8,760 bases of DNA, taken from positions 1-8,760 of the forward strand of contig CAMNGY010000035.1 in the NCBI GenBank assembly GCA_946538795.1. The letters are read 5' to 3'. The notes under the pieces were generated by a model. The model saw nothing but the letters and a program-made list of their open reading frames with translations, was not told the DNA's origin and searched no databases. Source of the stretch: an uncultured Treponema sp. (lineage in GTDB: Bacteria; Spirochaetota; Spirochaetia; Treponematales; Treponemataceae). Positions 1-6,595 of this stretch are shown here, piece by piece. The position numbers and the translations under genes are program-made. Position 1 is the first letter of the stretch; each line of letters begins with the position of its first letter.

Positions 1-202
1 AGATCTTATGGCACTTTGCCGCGCAGGCGTTTACCTTGCTCCCCGGGTCATCCGGCAGCAGAGGATTAATAAGCCTCTGGTCAAGCGCCAGCTTCCTGCC
101 GTCATTGGTGATTGTCAGCATGTTGTCTTCCGAAGAATCGACCCCGCCGGAAAAGGCTATTGCCACCCGATGGTATTTCGCAAAGAAATCTGTAAGTTCC
201 AA
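1..202 (-). CDS. Chimeric partial ORF: LarE-like PP-loop N-terminus joined to a helicase/N12-methylase-like segment
   Basis: Reading on the minus strand from a TTG at 202-200, the frame gives MELTDFFAKYHRVAIAFSGG followed by VDSS. This is a PP-loop ATP-pyrophosphatase start, closest in layout to LarE, the sacrificial sulfur transferase of the lactate racemase nickel-pincer cofactor pathway. Right after SGGVDSS a LarE would continue with a hydrophobic helix. Here, from about 130, the frame continues as EDNMLTITNDGRKLALDQRL and INPLLPDDPGSKVN, which I recognise from the very large SNF2-like helicase / N12-class adenine methylase proteins of conjugative elements. The frame is open to the window edge, so the 3' end is not seen. 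No ATG is available between the upstream stop (229-227) and the motif. TTG follows a run of nine A and lacks a clear AGGAGG. Parent identities are from memory; the change of character at 130/131 is visible. Confidence 0.6.
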   Translation of the reverse strand, partial: MELTDFFAKYHRVAIAFSGGVDSSEDNMLTITNDGRKLALDQRLINPLLPDDPGSKVNACAAKCHKI

Positions 203-226
203 GTTTTTTTTTCTTTGAAAGGACGC

Positions 227-544
227 TCAGGCGGCTTTCCTTGTCAGGACAGCCCTCACTACGCCCTTGGGGTCGCGCACGAGGAGGATTGCCAGCCAGA
301 TGACCAGTCCCAGAGCGACTACGGAAAGACCCAGGTACAGGTCGTTGAGCATGTCCAGCGGGGCGGGGATAAAGGCTTCTGCCCCAAGCTCCGCGTACTC
401 GGAGATTGCGTCAACGAGCCACATGAGGGAAGCCCCCCAGTACATGAGGCTGAGGGTCCCGGCCCTCAGCTGGCGTGCTTCCGCGCTCCTGTACCAGGCT
501 GCCGTGCAGATTATGGCGGCAAACACCGTTACAAGGAGCGTCAT
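227..544 (-). CDS. Small three-TM membrane protein, unknown function
   Basis: This 105-residue hydrophobic protein has predicted membrane segments at about residues 1-17, 31-47 and 68-88, and a short basic C-terminal tail (RDPKGVVRAVLTRKAA). Its ATG (544-542) overlaps the TGA of the preceding gene as ATGA, and AGGAGG lies just upstream inside that gene, so the two are translationally coupled and probably act together. An acidic stretch between segments two and three (DAISEYAELGAEAF) likely lies on one membrane face. The stop is followed 24 bases later by the TTG of the LarE-like frame. I do not recognise a named family. The regular hydrophobic pattern, the ribosome site and the coupling make it a real gene, but no function can be assigned. 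Confidence 0.8.
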   Translation of the reverse strand: MTLLVTVFAAIICTAAWYRSAEARQLRAGTLSLMYWGASLMWLVDAISEYAELGAEAFIPAPLDMLNDLYLGLSVVALGLVIWLAILLVRDPKGVVRAVLTRKAA

Positions 545-990
545 GCGAGACCTCCTGCAAGGAGGGGCGAGCCTGCCCTTCCGGATTCTGACCTTCCCGC
601 TTTTTCAAGCGCGGATGAAACGGCTACCATGATGCCCCATACCGCCGTCACCAGCACGGCCATGCCTGCTCCGGCCGTGGCCATCTCGCGCAGCATTCCG
701 GAAACTTCTCCGTCTTTTACCGCTGTGAGGAAGGGGAAGAACGGGACGACCTCGCCGTGCCAGACATGCTCGAATGCAAGGAGGGCGGATCCTCCCCAGA
801 GCATTTTGTTAAGCCAGCCGAGTTTCACGGAAAAACTGATTTTGCCGTCGGATCCGTCCAAATGGGCCGCACTGCCAGTGGCATTGCCAGTGGCTCTGCC
901 GGAAACAGCTGACTTTTCCCGTGATCTGATGATTTTTTCTGCTGCCGTAGTGAGTATCGCCTCTGCGACAGGAACTGTAAAACAAGCCAT
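541..990 (-). CDS. Two-TM membrane protein, unknown function, first gene of a coupled pair
   Basis: The protein has 149 residues. Residues 1-25 (MACFTVPVAEAILTTAAEKI then IRSRE) form an amphipathic N-terminal helix. A low-complexity Gly/Ala/Ser/Thr linker follows at 28-45. The core is LGWLNKMLWGGSALLAFEHV with WHGEVVPFFPFLTA (about 57-90), and a second membrane helix lies at about 104-126. The Trp/His-rich stretch FEHVWHGE and the PFFPFLTA motif look conserved rather than random, but I cannot name the family. The start is well supported: AAGGAGG sits eight bases before the ATG. The linker contains a 12-base in-frame duplication (GCCACTGGCAAT, then GCCACTGGCAGT on the coding strand, encoding ATGN-ATGS), so its length may vary between strains. 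It is transcribed divergently from the dehydrogenase gene. Confidence 0.75.
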   Translation of the reverse strand: MACFTVPVAEAILTTAAEKIIRSREKSAVSGRATGNATGSAAHLDGSDGKISFSVKLGWLNKMLWGGSALLAFEHVWHGEVVPFFPFLTAVKDGEVSGMLREMATAGAGMAVLVTAVWGIMVAVSSALEKAGRSESGRAGSPLLAGGLA

Positions 991-1007
991 GATGACCTCC
1001 TTTTATC

Positions 1008-1028
1008 ATTATATACTGAAAGCTTTCA
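1008..1028 (-). promoter_or_regulatory. Candidate promoter -10 with adjacent palindrome, upstream of the membrane-protein pair
   Basis: On the minus strand a perfect TATAAT (plus positions 1008-1013) lies about 18 bases before the ATG at 990. Immediately upstream is a perfect 12-base palindrome TGAAAGCTTTCA (1017-1028). The only TTGAAA-like -35 box is too close (about 10 bases) for normal sigma-70 spacing, so the -35 is unclear. The palindrome lies where an operator would sit. The short distance to the SD means any transcript from here would have a very short leader. This is a sequence-pattern call only. Confidence 0.35.
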
Positions 1029-1190
1029 AAAGGAAAGATTTTTGTCCGTAGAAACCTAAAAAACTCCCGGCCCGCACACGTCCCGTCCGAAGCCTCGTGC
1101 CCGGACCTGGCCATGAGTTTTGCGCCCGGGCAGGCCCTTCTGGCCCTTGCACTTGCAAAAATCCGCGTATTCTGCAAAACTGGAGGCGTT

Positions 1191-1898
1191 ATGGAACGGA
1201 GTCTTTTGGAAGGAAAGAAAGCGCTTGTTATCGGAGGTACGAGCGGTCTGGGCAGGGAATGTGCCTCCCTTTTGCTCAAGGCCGGCGCTAGGATAATCAT
1301 AACCGGACGGAGTTTGCCCGGAAAAGACGGGAGCGGGCAGGCTGACGAGCCGGGGTTCGTGCGATGCGACTTTGAGAAGGACGGCATTTTCGCCCTGGAA
1401 AAAGGCAATCTGAACAGGGCCGTCAGGGAGGCGGACATACTGGTGGTTGCCTACGGGCCTTTTATAAGAAAGAAACTTGAGGACACGGGGGCTGCGGACT
1501 GGGCCAGGCTTGCCATGTTCGACTATGCCCTGCCGGGGCTTGCGGTGAGCCTGGCCCTGCCGGGAATGATAAGCCGGGGGGGCGGCTCCATCCTGCTGTT
1601 CGGCGGGACCCGGAGCGAAAGCATTTTGCCCCGCTCGCTTACCACCGCATATCACGGAGCCAAGACCGGCCTTTCGGTCATCGTGCGCTCGGTAGCCAAG
1701 AACTATGCGGCCAAGGGAATACGCTGCAACTCCGTCCTGCCGGGGTCTGTTTCCAGCGCACCGGCGGCCAACGCCCCGTCAGGTTCGGAAGGTTTCGTCG
1801 TAAGTCCCCGCGACGTGGCCGAGGCCGCCATCTCGCTGCTGTCCAACCCTTCGATGAACGGCGTCCTGCTCAACGTGGACCGCGGCTGGCAGCCGTAG
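1191..1898 (+). CDS. Short-chain dehydrogenase/reductase (SDR), classical type
   Basis: A 235-residue cytosolic NAD(P)-dependent oxidoreductase; the substrate is unknown. The dinucleotide-binding Rossmann start is ALVIGGTSGLGRE (residues 11-23, glycine-rich TGxxxGxG form with G in place of T). ITGR (37-40) follows the second strand. The usual NNAG is replaced by VVAYGP (85-90). The catalytic Tyr and Lys are in YHGAK (Y154, K158), with candidate catalytic Ser/Thr in GGTRSES (138-144). GIRCNSVLPGSV (176-187) is the post-catalytic motif, and the C-terminus is NVDRGWQP. Length is normal for a classical SDR. I chose the ATG at 1191 because GGAGG lies just upstream and the fold begins a few residues later. 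An in-frame ATG at 1113 would add 26 residues of poor fit. It is the only plus-strand gene and stands alone, divergent on the left and convergent with the response regulator on the right. It resembles SDRs I recall from Treponema. Confidence 0.9.
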   Translation: MERSLLEGKKALVIGGTSGLGRECASLLLKAGARIIITGRSLPGKDGSGQADEPGFVRCDFEKDGIFALEKGNLNRAVREADILVVAYGPFIRKKLEDTGAADWARLAMFDYALPGLAVSLALPGMISRGGGSILLFGGTRSESILPRSLTTAYHGAKTGLSVIVRSVAKNYAAKGIRCNSVLPGSVSSAPAANAPSGSEGFVVSPRDVAEAAISLLSNPSMNGVLLNVDRGWQP

Positions 1899-1939
1899 GC
1901 TGACAGCCGTCCCTGTGCTTGCGCAGCCGTAGGCTGACA
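1883..1939. repeat. Direct repeat and interleaved short hairpins at the dehydrogenase/response-regulator convergence
   Basis: The 17-mer GCAGCCGTAGGCTGACA occurs at 1889-1905 and again at 1923-1939, a 34-base spacing. The first copy includes the dehydrogenase stop codon. The same bases give overlapping inverted repeats: CGGCTG-G-CAGCCG (1883-1895), CAGCC-GTA-GGCTG (1890-1902 and 1924-1936) and GGCTG-A-CAGCC (1898-1908). The cluster lies between convergent genes, where a bidirectional terminator is expected, but no T-tract follows on either strand, so an intrinsic terminator is not demonstrated. The 34-base duplication may be a recent slippage event. Confidence 0.5.
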
Positions 1940-1955
1940 TGCAGGTATGGCTCCC

Positions 1956-2774
1956 TCAGTTTGCCTTCCACCAAAGCTCCTTTCCGTCAAAGAAGTTCTT
2001 GATGTTGTGCTTGAGCAGGATGGGCGCCGTCGTCTTTAACAGGTAGCCTGTCGGCTCCTCCTTTAGAATCTCAAGGATTATCTCCTTGTCATCCTTTGCG
2101 GTCAGGAAGATTATCGGAATTTTCTCGGTGGCAGGCTCGCTCCTGAGGATGCGCAGGAAGTCCAGACCGGACAGGAGCGGCATCTCATAGTCCAGCAGTA
2201 TCAGGTCTATGCTTACTTTCTTGAGCAGGGAGAGCGCGCTTGTGACGGATGCCGCCGTGTAGACCTTGTATTCGTCGGTGAACCATCCCTCTATGTTCCT
2301 CAGGTATATGTCGTCGTCATCGACGATGAGTATGGTCTTGCGGCCCTGTTCCTGCAATGTGTCCTCGGAGATTTTAAGGCTGTTGTCGTATGTGTATGAG
2401 GGGTTGATGATGCTCAGCTCCTTCAGTACGCTCTCCATGTCCACTGGCCGCCTGAAGGAATGGGTTATTAACGTATGGTCTATGTTCAAGTTCGCCTGCT
2501 TCAGGTCCTCGTCCGTACCTATCAGGTAGAGCCTCCTCTCTTTCTTTTTGTCTGCCATGGCGACGTCGATTGAGCCAAGGAACTTCTCGCTTTCAAGCGA
2601 GAAGCCGTCCATGTAGACGATGAAAATCTTGTGCTTTGATTTTATGAAGCCGTAGGCATTTATGCCCATAGGGTATACGTCAACCTCATACCCTGCCTCC
2701 CGTAGCTCTGCCACCATGCTCCTGACGAGAAACTGATTCGAATCGTCGCATAAAAACGCCAGCTTTGTCCTCAT
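1956..2774 (-). CDS. Response regulator with two receiver domains and no output domain
   Basis: The 272-residue cytosolic protein has two CheY-like domains. The second (about 146-264) is complete: acidic cluster VDDDD (151-155), phosphoacceptor D195 in LLDYEMP, switch threonine T225 in FLTA, and conserved lysine K247. The first (about 4-120) is divergent: acidic pair D10-D11, a possible acceptor D56 in VYMDGF, T87 in LIGTDE, but SFRRP at 106-110 where Lys-Pro is expected, so it may be a weak or non-phosphorylated pseudo-receiver. There is no DNA-binding, GGDEF, HD-GYP or other output domain. It probably works by protein contact or as a phosphate intermediate. Its ATG overlaps the kinase stop codon as ATGA, with AAGGAG in the end of the kinase gene, so it is translated with the kinase, its likely phosphodonor. 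The output partner is not in the window. Confidence 0.9.
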   Translation of the reverse strand: MRTKLAFLCDDSNQFLVRSMVAELREAGYEVDVYPMGINAYGFIKSKHKIFIVYMDGFSLESEKFLGSIDVAMADKKKERRLYLIGTDEDLKQANLNIDHTLITHSFRRPVDMESVLKELSIINPSYTYDNSLKISEDTLQEQGRKTILIVDDDDIYLRNIEGWFTDEYKVYTAASVTSALSLLKKVSIDLILLDYEMPLLSGLDFLRILRSEPATEKIPIIFLTAKDDKEIILEILKEEPTGYLLKTTAPILLKHNIKNFFDGKELWWKAN

Positions 2775-5272
2775 AAAGCAAACTCCTTTTTTTTGTTCTC
2801 TGTTCTTTCCAAGTCCGCCGTAAGCTCCCGGAAAAATTCCCTGTCCTTGTTCCGCACTGCCTGCCCCGCCTGCCTGAACGTCTCGGAAAAATCCTCAGGA
2901 ATTTCGTATTCCGCGAGCATGTCCAGTATGTGCCCGGCTGTCCTCAGGTCACCGGATTCCGCGCATTCAGCGAGCGCCCTGATAGCCTGATGCCTTTGTC
3001 CGTCATCCATCGGAGTCCGCTTGGCCGCGGCCTTTGTACCAAGGATGCCGCCCAGGCGTTCGCCGTACCGGATGATTTCCCCGGCAAAATCGGGCACGAG
3101 TATCCTGAGGCCTTCCTCATACTCCGAATCCGCATATTCCTCCAGCTGGGCCGCCGTTAGGGAAAGACTCGTGAAGCCAAGGAGCCGGAGAGCGGTCTTG
3201 AGAGTGTGGGCGGTAATGCCGCAGAGCTTGAGGTCCCTCTCCGTCAAAACCCGCATGAGCTTTTCCGCATTGGCCCCGGCCTCCGCACAGAAAGATTCGG
3301 CCGTTTTCCTTAGGGATTCCACGCTCCCGCAATACCTCATCGCGGTTCCTGTGTCGGATTCTTCCAGCTTTGCGTACTCCTGCAGGAAAGCGTCATCCGC
3401 CTTGCTTCTGTCTGGGTGCTCCCCGCCCGTCTTTCCGGCGGACAGCGTGACGAGCTTTTTCGGAAGATGCCTCACGAGCATTTCCTCCAGCTCCTGCGGA
3501 TCCACGGGCTTGGCGAGGTAGTCGTTGAAGCCTTCCCGGATGTAGTTCTGCCGCGAGTCCTTCGCCGCGTTTGCCGTAAGGGCGATGAACTTGACCCCGT
3601 CCATCCCGGGAATGCTGCCGTTCTCCCTTGGTGCTCCCAGCAGCCATATCTCGTGGAGCGTCTCTATGCCGTCCATCCCCGGCATCCTGTGGTCTATGAA
3701 TATGACATCATAGTGGGTCCTGGCGACCATATCGACAGCATCCTTTCCGCTGGTCGCGGTGTCCACCCGGATCTTGGTGCATTTGAGCAGCGAGCACATA
3801 ACGTCCAGGTTTGCCTGCATGTCATCGATGATTAGGATCCTTGCATCGGGGGCTGTGAAAGTGCCGTAACGGCTTGCCCTGGCCCCGTCGTTGCTGCTTG
3901 TCCTTGGTGTATATTTGCCTATGGGAATGGCGACGGTCACGGGCTGCCATATTGTAAATGAAAACTCAGAGCCTTTCCCGTACTCGCTCTTCACCTTGAG
4001 AAAGCTGCCCATCTTCTTCAGTATGCCGCGGACTATGGCAAGCCCCAGACCTGTCCCCTCAATGCTCCTGTTCTTCAGCTCGTCCAGCCGCTCGAAGGGA
4101 TAGGCTATCTTGCTGAAGTCCTCGCTCTTTATCCCTATGCCCGTATCCGAGACTGAGAAGCTGATGAATATGCTCTGGTCATCGTCGGCTTCGGCCTGCT
4201 GCCAGCTTACGGAGAGGGTTACCCCGCCTGAGTCCGTGTACTTGACCGCATTGGACAGGAGGTTCGCGAGGCACTGCTTTATCCTTATGTCGTCCCCAAT
4301 CAGGTTGTTCGGGATATCCTCCTGCACGTTGACAGTGAAATCAAGCCCCTTCTCGCGGGCGCGGGGCATAATCATGTTCAGCACGTCGTCCAGCATCCCG
4401 TCCAGCTTGTATTCTATGGGGAGGAGGGTGAATTCCCCGGAGTTGAGCTTGGAGAAGTCCAGTATGTCGTTTATCAGGGCGGAGAGGGTCCTGCACGCGT
4501 GCTTGATGCTTTTTGCGTAACCGAGCGCGGTCTGGTCGGTGGACTCGCGCAGTATCATCTCGTTCATGTTGGTGACCGCGTTCAGCGGCGTGCGGACCTC
4601 ATGGCTTATCAGGGCGAGGAATTCGGACTTGGCCTTGCTCGCCGCCTCCGCCGCCATTATCTCCACGTCCTTCTCCTTGACTTTCATCTCCGTGTAGCTC
4701 ATGAAGTAGGACTTGGATACCCTGCCGATTTTGATCCCGATTATGCCCAGTACGGCACAGTTGATTACGTCGTTCATCGCGATCATCGGCGGTTTGAGCA
4801 GGATGGACAGGATTATGCATTCCAGGACGGATGCCGTCGTCCAGGCTGTCAGGCGGCTGGTCTTGTCGGTGATGATTATGGGCTGCGCCATCAGGAAGCC
4901 CAGGATGATGGTGTAGGGGACCTCGCTGCCCCGGTGGGATGATACGATCCTGTCCAGCACGAGGAAGAAAACCTGGCAGGTAAGGATAATCATGTACAGG
5001 AAGAGGATTGAGTGCCGGAGGACGAAAGCTGCGCTCAGCCTGCTTATCAGTAAGTAGATTGTGAAGACGACGGTGGAGGCCAGGAACAGAATCCGGAAGT
5101 CGGGCGTTGACAGATAGGTTCCGGGAACCAGCGTCCCCGCGCACAGCACGATTCCCGCCAGAACTGATGCCATGGCGAGCGTCCTGAACACCCTGAAATT
5201 CAGCTCTTCGACCCCTGCAAGATCCCAGTCCGGGGAAGGGGAGGGGCTTTCCCCCTTGCTTTTCAGGCCCAT
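2771..5272 (-). CDS. Hybrid histidine kinase: six-TM sensor, HisKA-HATPase-REC-Hpt
   Basis: An 833-residue inner-membrane phosphorelay kinase. About six membrane segments lie in residues 29-183 with only short loops, so there is no large periplasmic sensor domain. A helical linker follows. HisKA carries the autophosphorylated H224 in SHEVRTPLN. The ATPase domain has the N box NLLSNAVKYT (337-346), G1 DTGIG (376-380) and G2 GTGLG (406-410). A receiver domain at about 476-603 has D483/D484, phosphoacceptor D527 in FIDHRMP, T566 and K588. An Hpt domain at about 640-740 has H689 in AHTLKTALRLLG. A further helical segment (about 755-825) ends the protein. All phosphotransfer residues are present, so a full His-Asp-His relay ending on the two-receiver protein encoded next is expected. 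I start it at 5272 because AAGGAG lies five bases upstream. An in-frame ATG at 5344 adds 24 polar residues and has no SD. The signal sensed is unknown. Confidence 0.93.
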   Translation of the reverse strand: MGLKSKGESPSPSPDWDLAGVEELNFRVFRTLAMASVLAGIVLCAGTLVPGTYLSTPDFRILFLASTVVFTIYLLISRLSAAFVLRHSILFLYMIILTCQVFFLVLDRIVSSHRGSEVPYTIILGFLMAQPIIITDKTSRLTAWTTASVLECIILSILLKPPMIAMNDVINCAVLGIIGIKIGRVSKSYFMSYTEMKVKEKDVEIMAAEAASKAKSEFLALISHEVRTPLNAVTNMNEMILRESTDQTALGYAKSIKHACRTLSALINDILDFSKLNSGEFTLLPIEYKLDGMLDDVLNMIMPRAREKGLDFTVNVQEDIPNNLIGDDIRIKQCLANLLSNAVKYTDSGGVTLSVSWQQAEADDDQSIFISFSVSDTGIGIKSEDFSKIAYPFERLDELKNRSIEGTGLGLAIVRGILKKMGSFLKVKSEYGKGSEFSFTIWQPVTVAIPIGKYTPRTSSNDGARASRYGTFTAPDARILIIDDMQANLDVMCSLLKCTKIRVDTATSGKDAVDMVARTHYDVIFIDHRMPGMDGIETLHEIWLLGAPRENGSIPGMDGVKFIALTANAAKDSRQNYIREGFNDYLAKPVDPQELEEMLVRHLPKKLVTLSAGKTGGEHPDRSKADDAFLQEYAKLEESDTGTAMRYCGSVESLRKTAESFCAEAGANAEKLMRVLTERDLKLCGITAHTLKTALRLLGFTSLSLTAAQLEEYADSEYEEGLRILVPDFAGEIIRYGERLGGILGTKAAAKRTPMDDGQRHQAIRALAECAESGDLRTAGHILDMLAEYEIPEDFSETFRQAGQAVRNKDREFFRELTADLERTENKKKEFAL

Positions 5273-5393
5273 CGCTGCTCCTTGAATCCGGGGAAAGGCA
5301 TCGCTTGCCCGCATTCTCTGTTGGCTTTTATAGTCAGGAAGCATACACTAATTTGAAAGGAATTTCTATAGGGGCGGGCCTGCGTTTGCTCTG

Positions 5394-5648
5394 TTATAAA
5401 GATTTGCTTCCCGCAATCAGGAGCATGGCCAAGAGCATCACCGCATAGCAGATGATGACTGCACGGGTCCGGCCCGCTGACAGCTCCGTTTTTCTCCACA
5501 CGAAAAGGTACAGGGATTCAATCAGGACAAGGCCGAACACCACGTTCCCGAAGAGAAGCCAGTTCCGGCGGTATGCGACGCAGACCGCACCCGCAACAAA
5601 GCTGAGGACGAACAGGATGTTCATCGCCGTCAGAGTCTTTTTATTCAT
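5394..5648 (-). CDS. Small three-TM membrane protein, unknown function
   Basis: This 84-residue protein is nearly all membrane: segments at about 9-26, 30-50 and 63-79, with basic loops (YRRNW at 26-30, RKTELSAGRTR at 52-62) and a short tail SKSL. I use the ATG at 5648 because AGGAGA lies eight bases before it. The upstream in-frame extension to 5720 would add 24 Cys-rich residues without an SD and overlap the end of the metallopeptidase gene. It follows that gene by 68 bases and precedes the kinase by 121 bases on the same strand. No family is recognised. It could be an accessory or immunity-type membrane protein, but that is a guess from size and context only. Confidence 0.7.
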   Translation of the reverse strand: MNKKTLTAMNILFVLSFVAGAVCVAYRRNWLLFGNVVFGLVLIESLYLFVWRKTELSAGRTRAVIICYAVMLLAMLLIAGSKSL

Positions 5649-5678
5649 GGAGTTCTCTCCTTCCCAGTTTCCAATCGT

Positions 5679-5706
5679 TTTATAAGCCAGACACGAAATA
5701 CAACAA
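5679..5706 (-). promoter_or_regulatory. Candidate promoter before the 84-aa membrane protein
   Basis: On the minus strand TTGTTG (plus 5701-5706) and TATAAA (5679-5684) are separated by 16 bases. They lie in the gap between the metallopeptidase stop and the ribosome site of the next gene. The -10 matches five of six consensus positions and the -35 only three, so this is a weak pattern call. If used, it would let the 84-aa gene, and perhaps the kinase operon, be transcribed separately from the protease genes. Confidence 0.3.
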
Positions 5707-5716
5707 AAAGATTGCA

Positions 5717-6520
5717 TCAAAACAAAACTTTCCTGCTTTCCTGCACATGCCTCCGTGCGCTGTCAAGCACTTCCTGCTGCTTGCGCTTGTCGGCGACGAT
5801 GGCGGAGAATGACAGGCCCTCCACGTCGTGCAGGTAGGTCACCGCCACGCGGTACAGGAAGTAGTCGTATGAATGGCTTTTCACCGTCTCTCCCGCGAGG
5901 AAGTGCCGCCAGCCCTCCTGCACGGGATAGGAGCTGCCTGCTGCCATGTACTCGCAGATACCCTCTTCTTTCCACGAGGGGGTACGAAAATTGACAAGCC
6001 CGCTCTTACGGGCGAACACGTGCGCCGTCTCGTGCGACAGCAAAGAGGTGAGCTGTCTTTCGTTGTTCGCCTTTGCCCCGCCGTGTGCCGTCATCTCCTT
6101 GAAGCTCGTCTTGTTGACGACTATGACGTTGAACGGGGTCAGAACCCGCTTGAATCCGATGGAAGATTCAAAAGGATTCACCGCAAGGAATTTGTAGGCG
6201 GCATGATTCGGGCAGAAGAGGACGCTTATCTTTATGTCCGCATTATACAATTCGCTGTGAGAAATGGCTTCCATAGCCTCATCGCATGCCTTATGGAATT
6301 CCGCCTCGCCTGCCCCTCCGTCGTATTTCTCATATCCGGCGCATTTGAAGGTTATGTTGCCCGTTGTATACGAGTTGCGGAAGAATATGCCCGGGATGAA
6401 CCAGACCAAGACAAAATACACGACGAACAGATCCATGATCCCGGTCAGCAGCCTTAGGAACTTGTTCTTGGATTTCCCAAAAAAGAACCAGACAAGCGTT
6501 TCTTTGACAACTTTGTTCAT
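5717..6520 (-). CDS. Membrane-anchored zinc metallopeptidase (HExxH, gluzincin/MA-like)
   Basis: A 267-residue protein. A basic N-terminus (GKSKNKFLR, 15-23) is followed by one hydrophobic helix (about 27-48), predicting an N-in anchor with the rest outside the cytoplasmic membrane. The catalytic motif is LLSHETAH (160-167): H163 and H167 bind zinc and E164 is the base. PSWKEEGICEYMA (181-193) gives the third ligand, a Glu (E185 or E186), in the W-x-E-E-G-x-x-E-Y arrangement typical of MA-clan gluzincins. The C-terminal part is helical. I start at 6520, where AAGGAG lies six bases upstream; the longer GTG-started version to 6553 lacks support. It lies 75 bases after the aspartic protease gene on the same strand. 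Its substrate is unknown. In this context the peptide encoded at 7691-7873 or another envelope protein is possible, which is inference. Confidence 0.82.
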   Translation of the reverse strand: MNKVVKETLVWFFFGKSKNKFLRLLTGIMDLFVVYFVLVWFIPGIFFRNSYTTGNITFKCAGYEKYDGGAGEAEFHKACDEAMEAISHSELYNADIKISVLFCPNHAAYKFLAVNPFESSIGFKRVLTPFNVIVVNKTSFKEMTAHGGAKANNERQLTSLLSHETAHVFARKSGLVNFRTPSWKEEGICEYMAAGSSYPVQEGWRHFLAGETVKSHSYDYFLYRVAVTYLHDVEGLSFSAIVADKRKQQEVLDSARRHVQESRKVLF

Positions 6521-6526
6521 GAGCTT

Positions 6527-6545
6527 CTCCTTCTTGTTATGCAAG
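6527..6545 (-). repeat. 19-nt leader element, copy 1 (metallopeptidase gene)
   Basis: The minus-strand sequence CTTGCATAACAAGAAGGAG ends in the ribosome site six bases before the metallopeptidase ATG. The same 19-mer with one change (A for G at position 13) occurs before the 112-aa gene at 8560-8578. The non-SD part (CTTGCATAACAA) is identical in the two copies. It may be a shared translational enhancer, the -10 side of a shared promoter, or a relic of duplication. Confidence 0.5.
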
Positions 6546-6595
6546 CTAAACACTGGAGCTAACAGGATGTTACATATTTGTGCCTGCCTTGCTCC

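Noticed and set aside
8..1051. 347-codon plus-strand open frame
   Set aside because: It runs antisense through the LarE-like frame and both membrane-protein genes. The product is low-complexity, Pro/Arg/Ser-rich and lacks domain pattern or ribosome site. It is a shadow of GC-rich codons.
809..1655. Minus-strand open frames at 809-1438 and 1056-1655
   Set aside because: They overlap the well-supported dehydrogenase and the 149-aa gene, and their products have no recognisable pattern.
3021..4942. Several plus-strand frames opposite the histidine kinase
   Set aside because: The kinase is complete with all motifs; these are its antisense shadows.
5873..6457. 194-codon plus-strand frame opposite the metallopeptidase
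   Set aside because: The minus strand carries the HETAH protein with a good ribosome site; the plus frame has neither motif nor SD.
6560..6572. TAACA-GGA-TGTTA dyad after the aspartic protease gene
   Set aside because: A five-base AT-rich stem without T-tract; too weak to call.
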